From: Actinomycetota bacterium
GTDB taxonomy: Bacteria; Actinomycetota; Acidimicrobiia; IMCC26256; JACDBD01
Assembly (NCBI GenBank): GCA_013695115.1
Contig: JACDBD010000355.1
Span: 1 to 5,996 of the forward strand
Length of the DNA: 5,996 nucleotides
Direction: 5' to 3'
The notes below the pieces were generated by a model. It had not been told where the DNA came from. It saw nothing but the letters and a program-made list of their open reading frames with translations, and did no database searches. Positions within the stretch are counted from its first letter, which is position 1. Each line of letters begins with the position of its first letter. Shown here piece after piece: positions 1 to 5,058 of the stretch. The translations under genes were made by a program, and so were the position numbers.

Positions 1-249
1 GAGCTGGCGGGCAAACGACTCGAACGCTCCCTTCGCGCCGATGACCCAGCCTCCGCCGTGGATGAGGACAACCGCCGGGTGCACGCCCCCGCCCGGCGGC
101 AGGTAGGCATCGAGGCGAAGCTCCGTGTTGTCGACTTCGCGGTATACGACATCGCGCCGTACCTCGATGTCGCCCCGGGTCGGCTCGCTGCCGGGCGACG
201 CCGCCATGCCGGCGATCGCGAGCGTGAGGCCCGCGACGACGATGCGCAT
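1..249 (-). CDS. Secreted alpha/beta-hydrolase (esterase/BD-FAE-like), C-terminus cut by window edge
   Basis: Only the first 83 codons are present; the gene runs off the left edge. Residues 1-18 look like a signal peptide: MR, then a hydrophobic stretch rich in Ala/Ile/Val, ending GMAAS before PGSE. There is no lipobox cysteine, so export as a soluble protein is inferred. The mature part has a beta-strand pair leading to LRLDAYLPP and then VVLIHGGGW (about 60-68). H64-G-G-G-W68 is the oxyanion-hole motif of the alpha/beta-hydrolase fold-3, BD-FAE and carboxylesterase families. The catalytic Ser, Asp and His would lie in the missing part, so activity and substrate cannot be judged. The ATG is supported by a purine-rich GAGGGA about 6 nt upstream. 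The gene lies 93 nt behind the DUF2142 gene and probably has its own promoter. An esterase acting on an extracellular ester is the best guess. Confidence 0.8.
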   Translation of the reverse strand, partial: MRIVVAGLTLAIAGMAASPGSEPTRGDIEVRRDVVYREVDNTELRLDAYLPPGGGVHPAVVLIHGGGWVIGAKGAFESFARQL

Positions 250-284
250 CCGTCTTCCCTCGCTTTCCGGAAGTCGTCGTCCCA

Positions 285-302
285 CGCGCTCGTTCTAGCG
301 CG
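285..302. repeat. Perfect inverted repeat CGCGCT-N6-AGCGCG in the gap before the hydrolase gene
   Basis: Arms at 285-290 and 297-302 are exact reverse complements with a 6-nt spacer. The repeat lies between the DUF2142 stop and the hydrolase start and covers the candidate -10 box. It could be an operator or a short transcript-end hairpin. There is no following T-run on the minus strand, so it is not a canonical intrinsic terminator. In GC-rich DNA a 6-bp palindrome can occur by chance. Confidence 0.4.
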
Positions 303-319
303 CATGACGCCGGTGTCGT
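292..319 (-). promoter_or_regulatory. Weak candidate promoter for the secreted hydrolase
   Basis: On the minus strand, TAGAAC (292-297) could be a -10 box and ACGACA (314-319) a -35 box with a 16-nt spacer. Each matches the sigma-70 consensus at about four of six positions. It is the best pair I found in the 93-nt gap before the hydrolase ATG. The match is modest, so this is a guess. Confidence 0.25.
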
Positions 320-342
320 ATTCGGTCGAGGCATCGGCGCGT

Positions 343-1878
343 TCACTGCGCCGTCACTTCCGTCGGCGATCGGTCGGCGGCGAAGAGCCAGACCGCGAAC
401 CCGACGGAGATCGCGCTGTAGGCCACGAGCAGCAAGGCCGCGGGGACCGGCGGCCTCCAGTCCGGGTGCAAGGGGTAGTTGAAGGGCCCGGGCGCGCCCA
501 CCGACCAGCGTCGCATCGCTTGATAGAACGCGAGGACTTGCGCCACGACGAGGATGCCGGCAAGCGCGGGAACGAACCGGCTGGGGAGGAGGACGCGTCG
601 GGCGGCATCCGACTGGAGCGCGAAGACCGCCAGCAGCGGTACGCCGACTGCGAAGGGCAGGGTGTAGCGACCCTGCCAGTAGAACCCGTAGCTCCGGGCC
701 TGCCACACCTCGAGCACGATCGGGACGACGACGGTGATGATGATCGCGGCGAGCATGGCTACCACGTACCGCGGCGCGCCGAATGCCACGGCCATGAGGA
801 TCAGCGAGCCCAGCGCGACGGTGAGCAGCAGGTAGGTGAGGGAGAGGAGCCTGGTATCGAGCCAGCCGAGGTGGCCGAGCATCTCGACGAATAGCGTGAA
901 GGATCTCCCCATCACCCGGAGCACGATCTGGCCGTTGGTCAGCCGGGTGGGGCGGTCGGCCAGGACGCTCAGTTCGAGACCCTTCGCCAGGAAGATCCAC
1001 GCAAGTTGCGCCGCAACGCACGCGGCCACGATCCCGGCCCAGACGCGCGCGACGGTCGCTCGAGACAGTCGTCGGAGTGCGTCCCGGCCCATGAGACCTA
1101 CGAAGATCAATGTCATGAGGGCGAGCCAGAGCATCGAGTTCTGGCGCGCCAGGACCAGTACCGATCCCGCGATGCCGAGTTGCGTCACCAGGCCGGGGTC
1201 GGGATCGCGGCCCGCGCGCAGCTCGGACACGAGGACGAGCCCACAGGCCCAGGCCGCGATGCCGGCGGCGATCTCGGGCGCGCTCGGGTTCACCGCACTG
1301 CTGAAAGCGAGCACCATCGGCGTCAGGGCGACCGCCAACCCCGCGAACGCGACGCGAGGGGCGGGAGTGCGAGAGAGCGCGCCGACGGCGATGGCGACGA
1401 AGAGCGCGGTGATGAGCGCGGTCGTAAACCTCATGAGGTAGACGGCGCCGGTAACTGTTGGCCAGAGGCGAGAGACCGCTCCGACCACTCCGTAGTACAC
1501 GGGCGGATGGCGGCCGGCTTCCGTGGGAATCGAGACGATTCTCGTCTCCGAGCCTGCGACGCGGAAGCACGAGGCGTCCCGGCCTTTGAACCTGGCGAAG
1601 CAGCTCGAGGAGTCGATCGAGCGCGCGTAGGCCTCCGGGAGGTCGACGAAGAGGTAGCCCTTTGGCGCCTCGGACCCCGAGTCCGACGACTCGTCGCCGG
1701 CGAATTAGCCGCGCGCGATCGCGGCGGCACGGGTTGCGTGGGCGGGCTCGTCCGCGTTGGCGAACAGGGGTGCCGCGACTGCCCACAGGCCGCTCAGCCC
1801 GAAGACGAGCGCGGCGGTGACCCAGTAGCGGGCCCGGGGGCTGGATCGGAGTGCGTAGAACCTCGCCGCGATCGGCAT
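343..1878 (-). pseudogene. DUF2142-family polytopic membrane protein, interrupted by one in-frame TAA at codon 58
   Basis: The frame from ATG at 1878 to TGA at 343 spans 511 sense-length residues, a normal length for this family. It has one internal TAA at 1705-1707 (codon 58). Before the stop come a transmembrane segment (about residues 18-39) and PLFANADEPAH, which resembles the conserved proline/aspartate-glutamate/histidine loop after the first helix of DUF2142 proteins. After the stop, in the same frame, is a long soluble loop with Cys93 and Cys104, then HPPVYY. About nine or ten further hydrophobic helices follow, with the family-like motifs SSAVNPSAPEI and WQGRYTLPF. Homology on both sides in one frame points to a single base substitution, not a frameshift. 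A GTG at 1500 (codon 127) opens the longest uninterrupted stretch, but starting there would discard the conserved first helix and loop. The family's function is unknown; it is often found among cell-surface polysaccharide genes and shares the look of GT-C membrane glycosyltransferases. Readthrough or a sequencing error remain alternatives. The ATG has only a weak Shine-Dalgarno and lies 30 nt behind the 58-residue ORF, suggesting co-transcription. Confidence 0.8.
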
Positions 1879-1908
1879 CGGAGATTCGCCGGTCGTCAGA
1901 CCGAGAGG

Positions 1909-2085
1909 TCAGCCGGTGGGCTGGCGCTCCTCCTCGAGGAGCTGCTCGAAGGGATCGGGCTCGAGCAGCGAGAGGCGCAGGTCGAGGAGGAAGTCGAGGA
2001 CCTCGGACCCCGAGACGAGATCGCGGCTACCGAAGCGCTCCAGCGCTTCGTCGATCTGGGTGGTCAGCCGGTCCCGCTCGTCCAT
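1909..2085 (-). CDS. Small acidic hypothetical protein, 58 residues
   Basis: I do not recognise a named family. The ORF starts with ATG at 2085 and ends with TGA at 1909. GGAGG (2092-2096) sits 6 nt before the start, one of the best ribosome binding sites in the window. The protein begins MDERDRLTTQIDEALERFG, continues SRDLVSGSEVLDFLLDLRL, and ends with a Glu-rich tail FEQLLEEERQPTG. It is strongly acidic, has no signal peptide or membrane segment, and looks like two amphipathic helices joined by the GSRDLVSGSE turn, so a small cytoplasmic helical protein is likely. Codon third positions are mostly G or C. It lies 30 nt upstream of the broken DUF2142 gene on the same strand, so the two probably share a transcript. 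The function is unknown; a helical-hairpin adaptor is only a guess from shape. Confidence 0.65.
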   Translation of the reverse strand: MDERDRLTTQIDEALERFGSRDLVSGSEVLDFLLDLRLSLLEPDPFEQLLEEERQPTG

Positions 2086-2112
2086 CCCGTCCCTCCCGTC
2101 ATCGATCGGCGT

Positions 2113-2133
2113 CCTAGTCCCTGCAACCTAGTC
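2113..2133. repeat. Direct repeat CCTAGTC-N7-CCTAGTC in the sufU/58-residue ORF intergenic region
   Basis: Two identical 7-mers at 2113-2119 and 2127-2133 are spaced 14 nt start to start, 28 nt or more upstream of the 58-residue ORF. CTAG is a rare tetramer in most bacterial genomes, and two copies here stand out. The position suits a regulator or sigma-factor site for the downstream genes, but 14 bp is not a helical repeat. In the rest of the 151-nt gap (2086-2236) I found no convincing promoter or strong terminator. Confidence 0.4.
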
Positions 2134-2236
2134 GCCGCCGGTTTCATGCCCTTGTCAGACATGTTACGAACCTGAGTACGGCACGTGGGGGCGGATTCTT
2201 GACTCCGGCCGAACGTCACACCCGCCGGGTCCACCC

Positions 2237-2710
2237 TCAGGAGGCCTCGTCCAGCCCCTGCTGGAGCGTGTTCCAGGCCAGGGTGGCGCATTTGATACGG
2301 ACCGGGAACTTCACCACCCCTTGGAGGGCCTCGAGGTCGCCCAGCCGGACTCCCTCGAGCTCGTCGGCGAGATCCGAGCCGTCGCTCTCGCCCTCGAGCT
2401 TCGACTCGTGGATCGACATCAGCGCCTTGAATGCGCGGATCAGCCGGCGGATCTCGTCGACCGGCTTCCCCTTCACCGCCGAGCTCATCATCGACGACGA
2501 CGCCTGGCTGATCGAGCAGCCCTGCCCGGCGATCTTCACGTCGCTCACGGTGCCGTCATCGACCTCGAGGTAGAGGACGACCTCGTCGCCGCAGAGCGGG
2601 TTGAAGCCCTCGAACTTGTTGGCCGGCGGCACCGGCAGCTCGCCCCGGTTCCGCGGCGCGCGGTAGTGGTCGAGGATGATCTCGCGGTAGAGGTCTTCGA
2701 TCCCGGGCAT
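2237..2710 (-). CDS. sufU: SufU, zinc-dependent sulfurtransferase (NifU/IscU N-domain fold) of the SUF Fe-S assembly system
   Basis: 157 residues, close to the usual SufU length. The family ligands are visible: Cys40 in NPLCGDE with Asp42, Cys65 in GQGCSISQASSSM, and Cys141 in RIKCATLAW. An insertion of about 20 residues (roughly 100-120) between the second and third cysteine separates SufU from IscU. The HSCB-type binding motif of IscU is also lacking. In Bacillus subtilis, SufU binds zinc through these ligands and takes persulfide sulfur from SufS by ligand swapping, raising desulfurase turnover; the same role is expected here. It begins 15 nt after the sufS stop with a poor Shine-Dalgarno, so translation is probably coupled to sufS. 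It is the last gene of the operon. The sufT (DUF59) gene that often follows in actinobacteria is absent. Confidence 0.95.
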   Translation of the reverse strand: MPGIEDLYREIILDHYRAPRNRGELPVPPANKFEGFNPLCGDEVVLYLEVDDGTVSDVKIAGQGCSISQASSSMMSSAVKGKPVDEIRRLIRAFKALMSIHESKLEGESDGSDLADELEGVRLGDLEALQGVVKFPVRIKCATLAWNTLQQGLDEAS

Positions 2711-2725
2711 CTCGGCGCAGCCTAA

Positions 2726-3979
2726 CTAGACGGCAAAGAACTTCTCGGCGGTGACGAGCGCGTCGACGAGCGCGTCGGCGTCGGCCTCGTCGTTGTAGAC
2801 GTAGAACGACGCCCGCGTCGTGGCGGGCACGCCCAGCACCCGCATCAGCGGCTTGGCGCAGTGATGGCCGGCTCGTACGCACACCCCGTCCTCGTCGAGC
2901 ACCTGGGAGACGTCGTGGGCGTGGATGTTCTCGAAGAGGAACGAGATCACCGCGCCGCGGGTGTCGAGGTCGTCGTGGCCGTAGATGGTGAGCCGATCAC
3001 CGAAGCGCTCGCGCAGGGCCCGCAGCGTGTACCCGGCGAGGAGGCGCTCGTGGGCCCGAACCGCGTCGAGGCCGATCCCCTCGAGGTAGTCGATGGCCGC
3101 GCCCAGCCCGGTGGCCTCGACGATGGGCATGGTGCCGGCCTCGAACTTCCACGGCAGCTCGTTGGGCGTGAAGCCCTCGAAGCTGACGTCGCTGATCATC
3201 TCGCCGCCACCGAGGAACGGGGGCATTGCGTCGAGCAGCTCCTCGCGTGCCCACATGCCCCCGATGCCGCTCGGCCCGAGCATCTTGTGGCCGGTGAACC
3301 CCACGAAGTCGGCGCCCCACGCCTGCACGTCGACGGGGAGATGCGGGACCGCCTGGGCGGCGTCGACCAGGACGAGCGCGCCGGCGGCGTGGGCGACCTC
3401 AGTGAGCGCGGGGATGTCGTTGATCGTGCCGAGCACGTTGGACATGCCCGCCACCGCCAGCAGCTTGGCCCCGTCGAGCAGGCGGGGGAGCTCGTCGGTG
3501 TCGAGGCGGTAGTCGGACGTGATCGGGAGCCAGCGCAGCTCGATGCCGCGCTCGGCCGCGAGGATGTGCCACGGCACGATGTTCGAGTGGTGCTCCATCT
3601 CGGTGAGGACGATGGCGTCGCCCTCCCGCAGGTTGGCGCGGGCCCAGGTGTAGGCGACGAGGTTGATGGCCTCGGTGATGTTCTTGGTGAAGACGATCTC
3701 GCGCCACGACGGTGCGTTCAGCAGGCGCGCGACCTTCTGGTGCGCAGCAAGGTAGGCGGCGGTCGACTCCTCCGAGATCGTGTACACGCCCCGGTGGATG
3801 TTGGCGTAGTACTCGCGCAGGTGGCGGTCCATCGCGTCGATGACCGCCAGCGGCTTCTGGGAGCTGTTGGCGGAGTCGAGGTACACGAGGCGCTTGCCAT
3901 GAACCTGGCGAATCAGGATCGGGAAGTCGGCCTTGATGCGGTCGACGTCGAGCGGGTCGCGCACGTCGGTGACGCTCAT
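2726..3979 (-). CDS. sufS: SufS, PLP-dependent cysteine desulfurase
   Basis: 417 residues, full length for a group II class V aminotransferase-fold desulfurase. It converts L-cysteine to L-alanine and leaves a persulfide on its active-site cysteine for transfer to SufU. The N-terminal segment has IKADFPIL and LDSANSSQKP. H130-H131-S-N stacks on the cofactor, D206 and Q209 in DAAQ contact PLP, and K232 in GFTGHKMLGPSG forms the Schiff base. Catalytic Cys374 is in RAGHHCAKPLM, the SufS rather than IscS signature. R389 (TTRASFYVYN) is the expected substrate-carboxylate arginine. The ATG overlaps the sufC TGA as ATGA, so the two are translationally coupled. EgtE of ergothioneine synthesis belongs to the same fold, but this protein's catalytic cysteine and sufC/sufU neighbours argue for SufS. 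Confidence 0.96.
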   Translation of the reverse strand: MSVTDVRDPLDVDRIKADFPILIRQVHGKRLVYLDSANSSQKPLAVIDAMDRHLREYYANIHRGVYTISEESTAAYLAAHQKVARLLNAPSWREIVFTKNITEAINLVAYTWARANLREGDAIVLTEMEHHSNIVPWHILAAERGIELRWLPITSDYRLDTDELPRLLDGAKLLAVAGMSNVLGTINDIPALTEVAHAAGALVLVDAAQAVPHLPVDVQAWGADFVGFTGHKMLGPSGIGGMWAREELLDAMPPFLGGGEMISDVSFEGFTPNELPWKFEAGTMPIVEATGLGAAIDYLEGIGLDAVRAHERLLAGYTLRALRERFGDRLTIYGHDDLDTRGAVISFLFENIHAHDVSQVLDEDGVCVRAGHHCAKPLMRVLGVPATTRASFYVYNDEADADALVDALVTAEKFFAV

Positions 3980-4758
3980 GCCGCCAGTTCCCGGAATGCG
4001 TCGAAGCCCTCGCGCTCGAGCCGTTCGGCCAGCTCGACGCCGCCTGACGCCACGATGCGACCGCCCAGGAGGATGTGCACGGCGTCGGGGGTGAGGTGCT
4101 CCAGGATGCGGCGGTAGTGGGTGATGAGCAGGATGCCGAGCTCGGGGCGGTCCTTTCGCACCTCCTCGATGCCGTGGGCGACGATTCGGAGCGCGTCGAT
4201 GTCGAGGCCGGAGTCGGTCTCGTCGAGCACGGCGACGTCCGGCTCCATCAGCGCCATCTGGAGGATCTCGTTGCGCTTCTTCTCACCGCCGGAGAAGCCC
4301 TCGTTGAGGTAGCGCTCGGTGAAGCGGTCGTCCATGCCGAGCCGCTTGGTCCACTCGATCAGCTCCATGCGCACCTCGAGCACCGACAGGTCCTCGATGC
4401 CCTTGCGGGCGGCCATGGCCTGGCGCAGGAAGTTCAGCACGCTGACCCCGGGGATCTCTTCGGGGTGCTGGAAGCCGAGGAACAGGCCCCGCCCGGCCCG
4501 CTCGGGCGTCGAGAGCGCGGTCACGTCCTCGCCGTGGACGAGGATCCGGCCCTTGGTGACGGTGTAGGCGGGATTGCCCAGCAGGGTGCTCGCGAGGGTC
4601 GACTTCCCCGAGCCGTTGGGCCCCATCAGGGCATGTACCTCGCCGGGCGGGACGGCGAGGGAGACACCCTTCAGGATCTCGGTGCCCTCGACGGAGACGT
4701 GGAGGTCGTCGATCTCGAGGAGGGCCGTGGGGGAGTCGGGGCCACGGCTCGGGCTCAT
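3976..4758 (-). CDS. sufC: SufC, ABC-type ATPase of the SUF Fe-S assembly complex
   Basis: 260 residues, normal SufC length. It is a soluble nucleotide-binding domain with all motifs intact: Walker A GPNGSGKST (46-54), Q-loop at GFQHPEEIPG (about 95-104), signature FSGGEKKRNE (155-164), Walker B VAVLDE (175-180) followed by TDSGLD, and H-loop His214 in ITHYRR. EKKRNE and ETDSGLDID are typical of SufC rather than of transporters, and no permease gene is nearby. SufC normally hydrolyses ATP in a SufBC2D scaffold to remodel it for cluster assembly; neither sufB nor sufD is in this window. The ATG at 4758 has almost no Shine-Dalgarno (only TTGGGG right before it), but a good -10 box lies exactly one promoter-length upstream. 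I therefore infer leaderless translation. The first 12 residues are non-conserved; no better internal start is evident. Confidence 0.95.
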   Translation of the reverse strand: MSPSRGPDSPTALLEIDDLHVSVEGTEILKGVSLAVPPGEVHALMGPNGSGKSTLASTLLGNPAYTVTKGRILVHGEDVTALSTPERAGRGLFLGFQHPEEIPGVSVLNFLRQAMAARKGIEDLSVLEVRMELIEWTKRLGMDDRFTERYLNEGFSGGEKKRNEILQMALMEPDVAVLDETDSGLDIDALRIVAHGIEEVRKDRPELGILLITHYRRILEHLTPDAVHILLGGRIVASGGVELAERLEREGFDAFRELAA

Positions 4759-4764
4759 GCCCCA

Positions 4765-4794
4765 ATTCTAATAACACTACGCGGGTAGTGGAAA
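4765..4794 (-). promoter_or_regulatory. Candidate leaderless promoter of sufCSU
   Basis: On the minus strand, TAGAAT (4765-4770) matches the TATAAT -10 consensus at five of six positions. Its last base is 7 nt before the A of the sufC ATG, so transcription would start at or next to the start codon. TTTCCA (4789-4794) is a possible -35 box, four of six matches, with an 18-nt spacer. Leaderless mRNAs with a -10 box this close to ATG are common in actinobacteria, which explains the missing Shine-Dalgarno. The prediction rests on pattern only. Confidence 0.55.
4775..4790. promoter_or_regulatory. Perfect inverted repeat CACTAC-GCGG-GTAGTG, likely operator in the sufC promoter
   Basis: The arms at 4775-4780 and 4785-4790 are exact reverse complements with a 4-nt spacer. 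The repeat lies almost wholly between the candidate -35 and -10 boxes, where a bound dimer would block or remodel RNA polymerase. SUF operons are commonly controlled by SufR (an Fe-S DeoR/ArsR-type repressor) or Rrf2/IscR-type regulators. The ACT/AGT half-site flavour would suit such a dimer, but I cannot assign the protein. A short hairpin ending the preceding gene's transcript is the alternative. Confidence 0.5.
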
Positions 4795-4800
4795 TCCGCC

Positions 4801-5004
4801 TTAGGGGCGGACCGGGGCGGCGACGGCGGGGTCGGCGACGGGCTCGGTGACCGGCTCGGGGGCCTCGGCCCTCCGGCGCCACCGGCGAGGTGGATCCGAC
4901 CACGAGCGGGCGGTCCGGTAGCGGGGCCGGCCGGTGATCCGGCGCGCCAGATTCATGGCCGGGTCTTCGACCGTTTCGGCCGGAGGTGCCGTCCCCTCAC
5001 TCAC
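4801..5004 (-). CDS. Small Pro/Arg-rich hypothetical protein, 67 residues
   Basis: I do not recognise a family. The ORF starts with GTG at 5004, preceded by AAGGAG (5011-5016) at a 6-nt spacing, the best Shine-Dalgarno in the window, and ends with TAA at 4801. Codon third positions are strongly G/C as in the neighbouring real genes. The N-terminus is acidic (about 1-15). A basic centre follows (about 19-46) with RRITGRPRYRTARSW and DPPRRWRRR, then a Pro/Val/Glu-rich tail EPVTEPVADPAVAAPVRP. There is no signal peptide, membrane helix or metal-binding cysteine; the protein is probably largely disordered. It lies 54 nt after egtD and 42 nt before sufC. The basic core could bind nucleic acid or a membrane surface, but that is speculation. 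A chance ORF in GC-rich DNA is possible, though the ribosome binding site argues against it. Confidence 0.6.
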   Translation of the reverse strand: MSEGTAPPAETVEDPAMNLARRITGRPRYRTARSWSDPPRRWRRRAEAPEPVTEPVADPAVAAPVRP

Positions 5005-5025
5005 GCCGTGCTCCTTAGCCCAAAG

Positions 5026-5038
5026 GACATGTGATGTC
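5026..5038. repeat. Short inverted repeat GACAT-GTG-ATGTC between egtD and the 67-residue ORF
   Basis: Two perfect 5-nt arms flank a 3-nt spacer in the 54-nt gap after egtD, about 10 nt upstream of the Shine-Dalgarno of the next ORF. It is too short for a stable terminator. A small operator is possible, but chance occurrence is quite likely. Confidence 0.3.
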
Positions 5039-5058
5039 TACACACGCGCGGCAGCGCC

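Noticed and set aside
343..1500. A complete 385-residue membrane protein starting at GTG 1500
   Set aside because: The same frame continues upstream through HPPVYY and a cysteine-containing loop to a TAA, and beyond it to a typical DUF2142 first helix and DEPAH loop. The GTG is more likely an internal Val codon.
2064..2159. Possible 32-residue leader peptide (MSDKGMKPAATRL...) on the minus strand ahead of the 58-residue ORF
   Set aside because: There is no Shine-Dalgarno, no attenuator hairpin or codon run, and it overlaps the better-supported start at 2085.
1006..2175. Long plus-strand open frame opposite the DUF2142 gene and the 58-residue ORF
   Set aside because: It has an Arg/Glu/Gly-rich low-complexity composition typical of antisense frames in GC-rich DNA and opposes better-supported genes.
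2190..2236. Terminator hairpin after sufU
   Set aside because: Only weak dyads such as ACCC-N3-GGGT and CCGGC-N14-GCCGG are present, with no T-run, so I cannot support a terminator.
2726..3979. EgtE-type C-S lyase, given the nearby egtD
   Set aside because: The RAGHHC active-site cysteine motif and tight coupling to sufC and sufU identify SufS.
2861..4117. Long plus-strand open frame opposite sufS, about 418 codons
   Set aside because: It is the antisense shadow of sufS and the end of sufC. The product is a low-complexity Val/Gly/Asp/Glu/Arg mix with no recognisable domain, and the minus strand carries unambiguous enzymes.
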